A DNA stretch of 9,034 nucleotides from JABCPO02 sp963513115 (GCA_963513115.1 CAUPPN010000035.1:1-9034), one strand, 5' to 3'. Counted from the stretch's first letter, positions 1 to 6,913 are shown. Notes: generated by a model from the letters alone, not told the origin. Numbers and translations: made by a program.

Positions 1-141
1 TTCTTTTTTTTCTTTTTCTTCTTCTAATTCTAAAAGCTTGTAGTATAATTCTTCCTTATTATATTTAGAATATCCTTTCATCTTATTTTTCTTTGCAATT
101 TCTTTTAATTCTGCAATTGACATTTCCATACTTATATTCAT
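1..141 (-). CDS. N-terminus of a Rho-N/SAP-like domain protein (partial, cut by window edge)
   Basis: Forty-seven codons are visible, read from an ATG at 141 to the left edge. A strong AGGAGG lies five bases upstream (147-152) and selects this ATG over the in-frame ATGs at codons 5 and 7. The peptide contains AELKEIAKKNKMKGYSKYNK followed by EELYYKLLELEEEKEKK. This matches the helix-extended-helix pattern of the Rho termination factor N-terminal domain (xLKExAKxxxIKGYSKxxKxELI), which is related to SAP nucleic-acid-binding motifs. The gene could be rho itself, whose product begins with this domain and then an extension that is often charged. It could equally be one of the other small proteins that carry a Rho-N domain. 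Without the RecA-like ATPase part the choice cannot be made. The domain call is fairly firm and the gene identity is not. Confidence 0.6.
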   Translation of the reverse strand, partial: MNISMEMSIAELKEIAKKNKMKGYSKYNKEELYYKLLELEEEKEKKE

Positions 142-355
142 TTATTCCTCCTACTGTTTTAATATGACTATACTATTATATTATTATATATATTATTTGC
201 ATCATTTTTTCTATGTTTTTTTAAATTATCTAATAATTTAACACATTCTATATTATATATCATTACTATATTTGTTTTTATAATTTTTATCACATATATT
301 ATTTATCAGAATAATATATAAAAAATACACGAGAAAAATCAATATATTAAAAAAG
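142..355. other. AT-only leader/intergenic region with a perfect 9-bp inverted repeat
   Basis: This is the upstream region of the Rho-N-domain gene. It has no plausible coding frame. The sequence ttaaattat (221-229) and its exact reverse complement (233-241) flank a three-base spacer. No U-run follows on either strand that would make it a conventional terminator. Several TATAAT-like boxes exist on the minus strand at about 155-190, but base composition makes any single one unreliable. The hairpin would lie in the untranslated leader if transcription starts upstream of 241. Confidence 0.35.
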
Positions 356-384
356 AGAGTAAAGCTAAGCTTTACTCTTTTTAT
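350..384. terminator. Bidirectional rho-independent terminator after the IPHAGA surface-protein gene
   Basis: A ten-base perfect stem, agagtaaagc (356-365) with gctttactct (369-378), closes a three-base loop. It is followed by five T on the plus strand, and by CTTTTTT on the minus strand. It lies 45 bases beyond the stop of the minus-strand gene ending at 423, so minus-strand termination is its likely job. Confidence 0.88.
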
Positions 385-422
385 CAGTATTTTAATGACT
401 TCATACTATATGTTTAGATTGA

Positions 423-1109
423 TTATTTCATTTTTTTAGCATTTATTATATATGCTGCACCTGATACTAAAGTAAATACTATAGATCCTGTAATTGGTAA
501 TACTTCAGCACCTGCGTGTGGTATTTTACTAGGTTTTACTTCAGATTTAGGTTGTTGAACCTTTATTTCTTTTTCTTGAACTTTTGGTTGTTCTTCTTTT
601 GATTGTTTTGGTTGTTCTGGTTGTTTTGGTTCTTCTTTTGGTTCATCTTTTTTAGGCTTTTTAACAACTATTTCATATTCTCTTTTTGTTGTTTTTGTAT
701 CTTTAGTTGTTTTTTCAGTTGTTGTTTTACAATTTGTTGTACATCCTTCTTCTTTTTTGTCTGTGCTTTTATTGTCATTTTTGTTTTCATTTTTGTTATC
801 ATTTTTATTTGTGTTATTATTTTCATTTTTGTTATCATTTTTATTGTCATTATTTTTTGTATTATTATTTTCTGTTGTTTCTTTTTTAGGCTTTTTAACA
901 ACTATTTCATATTCTCTTTCAGTTGTTGTTTTACAATTTGTTGTACATCCTTCTTCTTTTTTATCTTCTGCTAAAAATGTATTATTACTTCCTTTAATAT
1001 TGTTATATGCAACTTTGTTATTTGCTATTGTTAGATTTACCATTGCTACTATTGTAGCCACTGCTAATATAGTTAAAGACATTATATTTTTTATTTTATT
1101 ATTTTTCAT
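423..1109 (-). CDS. Secreted, repeat-containing surface protein with C-terminal IPHAGA anchor signal
   Basis: This 228-residue protein belongs to no enzyme family I recognise. Residues 1-30 form a signal sequence: a basic start, then a hydrophobic run SLTILAVATIVAMVNLTIA. Two cassettes, each KKEEGCTTNCKTTTE plus REYEIVVKKPKK, occupy roughly residues 49-76 and 117-154. They are separated by an Asn/Lys/Asp/Glu spacer (about 77-115). The four cysteines form two CxxxC pairs (55/59 and 123/127). A Lys/Pro/Glu/Gln-rich stretch (154-194) resembles a wall-spanning stalk. IPHAGA (196-201), a hydrophobic segment (about 206-223) and the tail AKKMK have the layout of a sortase signal. LPITG (204-208) overlaps the membrane segment. 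The ATG at 1109 has AAGGAG (1116-1121) six bases upstream. The gene has its own promoter and terminator. It is likely anchored to wall or membrane; binding function is unknown. Confidence 0.85.
   Translation of the reverse strand: MKNNKIKNIMSLTILAVATIVAMVNLTIANNKVAYNNIKGSNNTFLAEDKKEEGCTTNCKTTTEREYEIVVKKPKKETTENNNTKNNDNKNDNKNENNNTNKNDNKNENKNDNKSTDKKEEGCTTNCKTTTEKTTKDTKTTKREYEIVVKKPKKDEPKEEPKQPEQPKQSKEEQPKVQEKEIKVQQPKSEVKPSKIPHAGAEVLPITGSIVFTLVSGAAYIINAKKMK
647..758 (-). repeat. Split direct repeat, copy 2 of the CTTNC cassette (with a 30-bp insert)
   Basis: Bases 647-685 and 716-758 are identical to 881-919 and 920-962 respectively, 82 bases in total without a mismatch. Bases 686-715 are an in-frame ten-codon insertion (KTTKDTKTTK) absent from the other copy. 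Identity at third codon positions indicates a recent or homogenised duplication rather than only conserved protein sequence. Confidence 0.93.
765..870 (-). repeat. Low-complexity short-period repeat encoding the Asn/Lys/Asp spacer
   Basis: Units such as tttttgttatcattttta recur here, encoding NKNDNKNEN-type repeats between the two cassettes. The imperfect short-period tract is the kind prone to slippage, so spacer length probably varies between strains. Confidence 0.75.
881..962 (-). repeat. Direct repeat, copy 1 of the CTTNC cassette
   Basis: This continuous 82-base unit encodes the cassette nearer the N-terminus (KKEEGCTTNCKTTTE joined directly to REYEIVVKKPKK). It is the exact counterpart of 647-685 plus 716-758. 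Confidence 0.93.
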
Positions 1110-1177
1110 AATTATCTCCTTTTATTTTAATTCTTACGAATATATTTTTTTAATATTTATTTAACGATTATGTAATA

Positions 1178-1206
1178 ATTATAACATGTTTTATGTAAAG
1201 TTGCAA
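1178..1206 (-). promoter_or_regulatory. Promoter of the IPHAGA surface-protein gene
   Basis: On the minus strand a -35 box TTGCAA (1201-1206) and a -10 box TATAAT (1178-1183) are separated by 17 bases, with TG one base upstream of the -10. The expected start is near 1171, giving a leader of about 60 bases. It lies between this gene and lepA, so the surface protein is not simply a lepA operon member. Confidence 0.8.
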
Positions 1207-1312
1207 GTTTTTTATAAATATTTTTTACTATTTTCTAAAACTTTTTCATTCAACTATATTGCAATAAATCGCCATTTTATCTTTTGTAGCTACATATTCA
1301 ATTAATGTTTTA

Positions 1313-3112
1313 TTAATCTTCATCATCAAACTTAAGTACAGATAAAAATGCTTCTTGTGGAACTTCAACATTACCTATTTGTTTCATCTTCTTCTTACCA
1401 CGTTTTTGTTTTTCAAGTAACTTTTTCTTTCTTGAAATATCTCCACCATAACATTTAGCGAGTACATCTTTTCTTACCGCTCTTACTGTTTCTCTTGCGA
1501 TAATTGATCCACCAATTTTTGCCTGTATTGGTACTTCAAACTGTTGTCTTGGTATTTCTTTTTTAAGTTTTTCTGCCATTTTTCTACCACGTGAATAGCT
1601 ATTTTCCTTATGTACAATAAATGATAGGGCATCTAACTGCTCTCCATTTATGAACATATCAAGTTTTACTAAGTCAGATCTTCTATACTCTTTAAGTTCA
1701 TAATCTACTGATGCATATCCTTTTGTTTTAGATTTAATGTAATCAAAGAAATCATATATTATTTCATTTAAAGGCATCTCATATTGTACATCAACTCTGC
1801 TTTGATCAATATATGTAAGTCCAATATATGTTCCTCTTCTTTCTTCACATACTTCCATTACATTACCAATATATTCTTTTGGTACATATATATTTGTAGT
1901 TACTATTGGTTCTTTCATATAATCAATTTCTTCAGGTGTAGGTAAATCTGCCGGGTTATATATTGAAAACATCTCACCATTTCTCTTATATACTTCGTAT
2001 ATAACAGATGGTGCTGTAGTAATTATTGATATGTCATATTCTCTTTCTATTCTTTCAATAATTATTTCTAAGTGTAGTAATCCTAAAAATCCACATCTAA
2101 AACCAAATCCTAATGCCTTTGATGTTTCAGGTTCAAAATTAAATGCAGCATCATTTAGTTTAAGTTTTTCCAAAGCATCCTTAAGTGGTATATAGTCTTT
2201 TCCATCTACCGGAAACATTCCACAATATACCATACTTTTTGCTTCCTTATATCCAGGTAGTGCTTCTTTTGCCCTATTATGTTTAAGTGTTATAGTATCA
2301 CCTACTCTTATGTCTTTTGCAGTTTTTACACTTGCCGCTATATATCCAACTTCTCCTGCTTTGATTTTCTTTTTAGGTTCTTTTTCATTTCCTAAAAGAT
2401 AACCAACTTCAGTAACAATAAATGACTTTCCACCTTTCATGAAAAGTATTTCATCACATTCTGATACTTCACCATCAAATACTCTAACATGTGATATTAC
2501 TCCTTTGTAGTTATCATATTCTGAATCAAATATTAAAGCTTTAAGTGGCTCTTTGCTATCCCCTATAGGTGCTGGTATTTCTTCTACTATCTTTTCTAAT
2601 ACCTTTTCAACATTTAATCCTGTTTTAGCAGAAATACATGGTGCATCTGATGTATCTAATCCGATTACTTCTTCTATTTCTTCTTTTATTTCATCAACTC
2701 TTGCATTGGGTAAATCTACCTTGTTTAATACAGGTATTATTTCTAAATCATTTTCTAATGCTAAATACACATTTGCAAGCGTTTGTGCTTCTACTCCCTG
2801 TGTTGCATCAACTACAAGTATTGCACCTTCACATGCAGCTAAACTCCTAGATACCTCATAGTTAAAATCAACATGACCTGGTGTATCTATTAAATTTAAT
2901 ATATATTCTTTTCCATTATAATTATATGTCATCCTAATTGCTTGTGACTTTACTGTTATTCCTCTTTCTTGTTCTATTTCCATATTATCTAGAACTTGAG
3001 ATTTCATTTTTCTTTTTTCTACAGTTCCTGTATATTCTATTAACCTATCTGCAAGTGTTGACTTACCGTGATCAATATGTGCAATTATACTAAAGTTTCT
3101 AATATTTTCCAT
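1313..3112 (-). CDS. lepA: Elongation factor 4 (LepA), ribosome back-translocase GTPase
   Basis: The 599-residue protein is full length for the family. LepA is a translational GTPase that binds stalled or mis-translocated ribosomes and has been linked to back-translocation and 30S maturation. Visible motifs are the P-loop AHIDHGKSTL (11-20), the switch II DTPGH (76-80), NKVD (130-133) and SAK (161-163). EF-G-like domains II, III and V follow. The LepA-specific C-terminal domain ends in KMKQIGNVEVPQEAFLSVLK. The ATG at 3112 begins MENIRNFSIIAHIDHGK, the usual LepA start, with a modest GAAAGG ribosome binding site. It lies downstream of tex on the same strand but has its own promoter. No clear terminator is visible between it and the surface-protein gene. 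Nothing is missing or unusual. Confidence 0.98.
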   Translation of the reverse strand: MENIRNFSIIAHIDHGKSTLADRLIEYTGTVEKRKMKSQVLDNMEIEQERGITVKSQAIRMTYNYNGKEYILNLIDTPGHVDFNYEVSRSLAACEGAILVVDATQGVEAQTLANVYLALENDLEIIPVLNKVDLPNARVDEIKEEIEEVIGLDTSDAPCISAKTGLNVEKVLEKIVEEIPAPIGDSKEPLKALIFDSEYDNYKGVISHVRVFDGEVSECDEILFMKGGKSFIVTEVGYLLGNEKEPKKKIKAGEVGYIAASVKTAKDIRVGDTITLKHNRAKEALPGYKEAKSMVYCGMFPVDGKDYIPLKDALEKLKLNDAAFNFEPETSKALGFGFRCGFLGLLHLEIIIERIEREYDISIITTAPSVIYEVYKRNGEMFSIYNPADLPTPEEIDYMKEPIVTTNIYVPKEYIGNVMEVCEERRGTYIGLTYIDQSRVDVQYEMPLNEIIYDFFDYIKSKTKGYASVDYELKEYRRSDLVKLDMFINGEQLDALSFIVHKENSYSRGRKMAEKLKKEIPRQQFEVPIQAKIGGSIIARETVRAVRKDVLAKCYGGDISRKKKLLEKQKRGKKKMKQIGNVEVPQEAFLSVLKFDDED

Positions 3113-3203
3113 TTTAGCCTTTCAATATTATATTATTTTTCTTTTACTTTTACTTTTTCTTTTACTATTTTTTATTATTCTTTATTCTTATATTATTGTA
3201 TTC

Positions 3204-3232
3204 ATTTTAACAAATTAATGTATATCTTTCAA
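3204..3232 (-). promoter_or_regulatory. Promoter of lepA in the tex-lepA gap
   Basis: On the minus strand TTGAAA (3227-3232) and TAAAAT (3204-3209) are 17 bases apart, with TG one base before the -10. The -35 begins only 11 bases after the tex stop codon. The predicted start near 3197 leaves a purine-rich leader of about 85 bases with repeated GTAAAAG runs. No terminator separates tex from it, so read-through transcription is also possible. Confidence 0.68.
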
Positions 3233-3242
3233 TAAAGTTATT

Positions 3243-5627
3243 TTACACTTGTTTCATAGATAGTGATATCTTTTCTTGCTTATCTTCTTTTGATATAACC
3301 TTTACTTCTACTACATCACCTACTGAAACAATTTCATTTGGATCTTTTACATATTTTTTACTAAGTTCTGAAATATGTACTAATCCATCATTATGAAGTC
3401 CTATATCTACAAATGCTCCAAATGCAGTTACATTCCTTACTGTTCCTTTTAATACATCCCCTATTTTGATATCTTCAAATTTTAATATATCTTCTCTTAA
3501 TATTGGTTTTGGAAGGTCTTCTCTAATATCTCTTCCAGGTCTTAGTATTTCTGTTATTATATCTTTAATAACTATATCTGATGTTTCAGATAATATCTTA
3601 CTTTTTTCTTTTAGCTTTTCTATAGTTATTTCATTTAATCTTTTATCTATCTTTTCTTTCTTTTTAAGGTCTAATATATCTTCTTCTTTTGCATCTACTG
3701 CATTTAATATTTCTTCTGCAATATTATATGTTTCAGGATGTATACCTGTTATATCAAATGCATTTTTGCTTTCATATATTCTCATAAATCCTACTGCCTG
3801 CCTATAGCTGTTTTCGCCTATTCCTGTAACTTCTAATAATTCTTGTCTTGTATTATATCTTCCATTTTTTTCTCTATATTTAACTATATTTTTAGCTTGT
3901 CTCTTACTTAATCCTGATACATATGAAAGCAGTGAAAATGTTGCAGTATTTAAGTTTACTCCTACCTTGTTTACTGTATCTTGTGTAATATTATCTAATT
4001 TTTCTACAAGTCTTTTTTGGTTAACATCATGTTGGTATTGTCCTACACCTATTGATTTTGGATCAATTTTAACAAGTTCTGAAAGTGGATCTTGAAGTCT
4101 TCTTGCAATAGATATTGCTCCACTTATACTTACATCAGTATCAGGAAATTCTTCTTTTGCTATTTTAGATGCAGAATATACTGAAGCACCAGCTTCACTT
4201 ACTATAATATATTTTGTATCTGTTCCTTTTATCATATCAGATATTAATTTTTCGCTTTCTCTAGATGCTGTACCATTTCCAATTGCTATAATATCTATAT
4301 CATGTTTTTTAACTAATTTTGCTACTTTTTCCATACCAGTTTTAACATCATCATTTGGCATAGTAACATGTACTATTAGTTCATCAGTAAACTTTCCTGT
4401 TTTGTCTATTGTAGCTATCTTACATCCATTTCTAAATCCTGGATCAAACCCTAATATGCTTACATTTTTTATAGGTGGAGTAAGTAGTAATTGTTTTAGG
4501 TTATTTCCAAATATGTCAATTGCTACTTCATCTGATTCCTCTTTTTTTATCTGTCTTATTTCTCTTTCAACAGATGATTTAATTAATCTTTTGAAAGAAT
4601 CTTCAATTATTTCATCATATATCTCTTTTTGTCTTATATTATTTTCTTTAAGTATCCCGTCTTTTATTAACACATTTCTAATTATATTATATATTTTTTC
4701 TTCGTCTATTAGAAATGATACTGTAAGTATCTTTTCGTTTTCACCTCTTGTTATAGCAAGATATCTATGGCTTGGTATATTACTTGTTTTTTCTTTAAAG
4801 TCATAATATATAGTATATATTCCATTTTCATCTAATACTTCATCTTCTTTTTCTTTTTTCTTAACTGATGTTATTTCAGAGTTTTTAAAATATTCATCTC
4901 TAATATTTTTTCTTACCCTGCTATTATCTGATATTTCTTCTGCTAATATATCTTTAGCACCTGCTATTGCATCTTCTATACTTTCTACTTCTTCATTTAA
5001 ATATTTTGAAGCTATTTCCTCTATCTTTTTTACATTACCTAATCGTATTTCATCTGCAAGTCCATCTAATCCTTTTCTTTTAGCTTCTGTTGCCCTAGTT
5101 TTCTTTTTTTGTTTAAATGGCCTATATATATCTTCAACTTCTGTATTTGTTTTAGATGCTACTAATAATTCTTTTAACTTATCATCTAACTTACCCTGCT
5201 CTTTAATTATTCTTGCAACTTCTTCTTTTCTTTCAATTAAGTTAGTTTGATAATTTAATACTTCTTCAAATGTTCTTAGTTTTTCATCATCCATACTTTC
5301 TGTTTTTTCTTTCCTATATCTTGCAATAAAAGGTATGGTATTTCCTTCATCTATCATATCTATTATATTTTTAACTATATATGGTTTTATTTTAGTAATT
5401 TTTATTATTTCTTTTTGTATATCTATTCCCAATATATTTTCTATATCTTCTATATTCTTATTTTTCACTTTATTTTCTGTATTTTCTTTGCTATCTTTGT
5501 TTTCTTCTTCTTTTTTTATTTCTTTTTTCTTAGTTTCTATATTTTCTTTTTTTGTTTGCTTTTCCTCGAATTTAATTCCTTCTGCTTCTAATTGCTTTTT
5601 TAAATCTTCTAAATTTTTTATTGACAT
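3243..5627 (-). CDS. tex: Tex family S1 RNA-binding protein (transcription accessory protein)
   Basis: Tex is a conserved cytoplasmic nucleic-acid-binding protein linked to transcription and RNA turnover. The open frame begins with a GTG at 5633. AGGA sits seven bases before the ATG at 5627 but almost touches the GTG, so I prefer the ATG (794 residues). Numbering below counts from the GTG. Residues 1-60 are a Lys/Glu-rich extension, not part of the usual core. The Tex helical N-domain follows (about 61-200, with NTIPFIARYRKEKTESM). The YqgF/RNase H-like domain spans about 391-510 (ILGFDPGFRNGCKIA, IGNGTASRESE, SEAGASVYSAS). The signature KSIGVGQYQHDV lies near 526-537. Helix-hairpin-helix motifs lie at about 560-625 and an S1 domain at 722-794 (GTVRNVTAFGAFVDIG, LVHISELS). 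The family core is intact. Confidence 0.96.
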   Translation of the reverse strand: MSIKNLEDLKKQLEAEGIKFEEKQTKKENIETKKKEIKKEEENKDSKENTENKVKNKNIEDIENILGIDIQKEIIKITKIKPYIVKNIIDMIDEGNTIPFIARYRKEKTESMDDEKLRTFEEVLNYQTNLIERKEEVARIIKEQGKLDDKLKELLVASKTNTEVEDIYRPFKQKKKTRATEAKRKGLDGLADEIRLGNVKKIEEIASKYLNEEVESIEDAIAGAKDILAEEISDNSRVRKNIRDEYFKNSEITSVKKKEKEDEVLDENGIYTIYYDFKEKTSNIPSHRYLAITRGENEKILTVSFLIDEEKIYNIIRNVLIKDGILKENNIRQKEIYDEIIEDSFKRLIKSSVEREIRQIKKEESDEVAIDIFGNNLKQLLLTPPIKNVSILGFDPGFRNGCKIATIDKTGKFTDELIVHVTMPNDDVKTGMEKVAKLVKKHDIDIIAIGNGTASRESEKLISDMIKGTDTKYIIVSEAGASVYSASKIAKEEFPDTDVSISGAISIARRLQDPLSELVKIDPKSIGVGQYQHDVNQKRLVEKLDNITQDTVNKVGVNLNTATFSLLSYVSGLSKRQAKNIVKYREKNGRYNTRQELLEVTGIGENSYRQAVGFMRIYESKNAFDITGIHPETYNIAEEILNAVDAKEEDILDLKKKEKIDKRLNEITIEKLKEKSKILSETSDIVIKDIITEILRPGRDIREDLPKPILREDILKFEDIKIGDVLKGTVRNVTAFGAFVDIGLHNDGLVHISELSKKYVKDPNEIVSVGDVVEVKVISKEDKQEKISLSMKQV

Positions 5628-5632
5628 CTTCA

Positions 5633-5663
5633 CTTCCTTTTATTCTGTAATATTAATATTATA
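5633..5663 (-). promoter_or_regulatory. Extended -10 promoter and ribosome binding site of tex
   Basis: TATAAT at 5658-5663 on the minus strand is preceded by TGT (an extended -10). No good -35 exists at 16-18 bases. Transcription would start near 5651, giving a leader of only about 24 bases that carries AAAGGAAG. The placement of AGGA favours the ATG at 5627 over the GTG at 5633. Confidence 0.6.
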
Positions 5664-5701
5664 ACATATATTAACAATTTTTTAATTAATTTAATTAGTA
5701 T

Positions 5702-5821
5702 TTAATTATTTTTTCTTTTAGTATTTTTTATGCTTTTTTGCTTTTCTTTTAACACTTCATAATATTATTTCATATATTGCCTTTCTAGATTTTTTATTAT
5801 ATTTCTTATTATATTACCCAT
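5702..5821 (-). other. Gap between tex and the next terminator; possible tiny decayed frame
   Basis: Nothing in this gap is a convincing gene. One minus-strand frame starts at an ATG (5821) and runs 18 codons to a TAA (5765-5767). It then continues in the same frame for 20 codons (starting YYEVLKEKQKSIKN) to a second TAA at 5702. It has no good ribosome binding site. It may be chance or a small relic; I cannot assign it. Confidence 0.2.
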
Positions 5822-5848
5822 TATATTTTTTACCAATTTTTTTAATTC

Positions 5849-5884
5849 CTAAAAAAAGAGATAGCTATTGCTATCTCTTTTCTA
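5849..5884 (-). terminator. Rho-independent terminator of the 197-residue orphan gene
   Basis: An 11-base perfect stem, aaagagatagc (5855-5865) with gctatctcttt (5870-5880), closes a four-base loop. On the minus strand it is followed by a run of T, and it sits about 70 bases past the stop at 5949. It insulates tex from the upstream orphan gene. Confidence 0.9.
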
Positions 5885-5948
5885 AAATTTTACTATAATT
5901 TTAATTATTTGAAAATATTTTCCTTTCCTTTTGTTATAATATTTTAAA

Positions 5949-6542
5949 CTATTTATTGTATCCCATCTTCTTAAGTGCAAAATATATAATTGCGTTATCT
6001 ACAATATTATCTGCTTGTTTAACAATTTTTTGTTTTACTATTTTTCTATTGCCTTCTTCAATATTAAATGATATTCGCTTTTCTATTTCAATCATAGATT
6101 TGCTTACCTTTGCATTACCATATCTAGGGCTGTCTATAGATATCCCTACCATTTCACCTTTAAAAAATCTTTGAGAAATTCTTCTGTCTGGAAAATATAA
6201 TAGGTCTTTTCTGACCATATCTAATAGTCCTTTTTTGTAATTACCATATTCTTTAAAAATTTTATCTAGCATAACATCACTAAAATGTACATGTTGCTTT
6301 TCTCCATTAATAGTAATATTATTTGTTTCATAGTCAATTACTACTTCCGTATAAGGATAGTACATAACTATTTGTTTGAGTTCCCCATATTCTTCTTTAA
6401 AACATGGTATATAATCTCTTCTTCCATTAGAAAAACTTTTTAAATCTTCATAAACCCTATGAAGTATCGCTGCATCTTTAGATGAAATATTTTGTCTATC
6501 CATTCCTTTACTCATATTTGTCTTCCTTTTTGCTGCTTCCAT
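5949..6542 (-). CDS. Conserved-looking hypothetical protein, 197 residues, function unknown
   Basis: I do not recognise this family. The product is soluble and basic, with no signal peptide, no membrane segment and a single cysteine. The middle looks globular (ELKQIVMYYPYTEVVIDYE, then NNITINGEKQHVHFSD, with an HVH). An Arg-rich stretch LLYFPDRRISQRFFKG follows. The C-terminal third is probably helical and rich in Ile/Lys (RKIVKQKIVKQADNIVDNAI). No catalytic signature is evident. The ATG at 6542 is favoured over codons 10 and 14 because AGAGGTG lies five bases upstream. It is a monocistronic unit with a perfect sigma-A-type promoter, an 80-base leader containing a hairpin, and a strong terminator. 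That arrangement suggests substantial constitutive expression and a real protein. It is divergent from tRNA-Arg, though there is no evidence of a functional link. Confidence 0.8.
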   Translation of the reverse strand: MEAAKRKTNMSKGMDRQNISSKDAAILHRVYEDLKSFSNGRRDYIPCFKEEYGELKQIVMYYPYTEVVIDYETNNITINGEKQHVHFSDVMLDKIFKEYGNYKKGLLDMVRKDLLYFPDRRISQRFFKGEMVGISIDSPRYGNAKVSKSMIEIEKRISFNIEEGNRKIVKQKIVKQADNIVDNAIIYFALKKMGYNK

Positions 6543-6575
6543 ATTAACACCTCTTTAATATTTTCAAATTCTTTA

Positions 6576-6593
6576 AAGCTATAGTAATAGCTT
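6576..6593 (-). promoter_or_regulatory. Leader hairpin upstream of the 197-residue gene
   Basis: A seven-base perfect stem, aagctat (6576-6582) with atagctt (6587-6593), lies within the predicted untranslated leader (6543-6622), about 20 bases upstream of the ribosome binding site. No U-run follows, so it is not a terminator. It could be a 5' stability element or a protein-binding hairpin, or it could be incidental. Confidence 0.35.
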
Positions 6594-6628
6594 AAAATAA
6601 TATAAATTAAATATACTTTACATAATTT

Positions 6629-6657
6629 ATTATACTATTAATAGCATTTTCTGTCAA
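6629..6657 (-). promoter_or_regulatory. Perfect consensus promoter of the 197-residue gene
   Basis: On the minus strand the -35 box TTGACA (6652-6657) and the -10 box TATAAT (6629-6634) are exactly 17 bases apart. All twelve consensus bases match, with an expected start near 6622. Confidence 0.9.
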
Positions 6658-6675
6658 ATTCATACCAAAAACCTA

Positions 6676-6704
6676 TTGACAAACAAAGTTATAGGTATTA
6701 TAAT
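6676..6704 (+). promoter_or_regulatory. Perfect consensus promoter of tRNA-Arg
   Basis: The -35 box TTGACA (6676-6681) and the -10 box TATAAT (6699-6704) have 17-base spacing. The expected start near 6711 is about nine bases before the mature tRNA. Its -35 is only 18 bases from the -35 of the divergent promoter. Confidence 0.93.
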
Positions 6705-6719
6705 TTATATTATAGTTAT

Positions 6720-6796
<77 letters not shown>

Positions 6797-6842
6797 CATA
6801 ACCAATTCTCTCAAGCATTGATATATATAGACTTTAGAAAAG

Positions 6843-6866
6843 TGGAGAGTAATTTGGAGAGTAACT
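6843..6866 (+). repeat. Tandem 12-bp direct repeat downstream of tRNA-Arg
   Basis: TGGAGAGTAATT (6843-6854) is followed directly by TGGAGAGTAACT (6855-6866), 11 of 12 bases identical. It starts 47 bases after the tRNA CCA. The stretch 6797-6910 otherwise holds no gene. It may be an integrase-arm-type repeat or relic, or simply part of the tRNA trailer. Confidence 0.7.
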
Positions 6867-6913
6867 AGAAAGTTTATAGCATATTTATTTAATACTTATA
6901 ACTAATTTAAAGA

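Noticed and set aside
765..870. Short regular repeats considered as a CRISPR-like array
   Set aside because: Units are only a few codons long, lack unique spacers of constant length, and lie in frame within the coding sequence of the surface protein.
603..974. Plus-strand open frames of 60-135 codons across the surface-protein gene, rich in Phe, Leu, Cys and Ile
   Set aside because: They are antisense shadows of Lys/Asn/Thr-rich coding on the minus strand, have no ribosome binding sites, and owe their length to the repeat composition.
1210..1255. Distant inverted repeat (AAGTTTT ... AAAAACTT) as a lepA terminator
   Set aside because: The arms are about 28 bases apart and A/T only, with no stable stem or U-tail; not distinguishable from composition.
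2553..2861. Plus-strand open frames opposite lepA, and others opposite tex (3466-3807, 4402-4806, 5335-5664)
   Set aside because: They lie wholly or almost wholly antisense to well-identified, intact housekeeping genes and show no recognisable protein features or ribosome binding sites.
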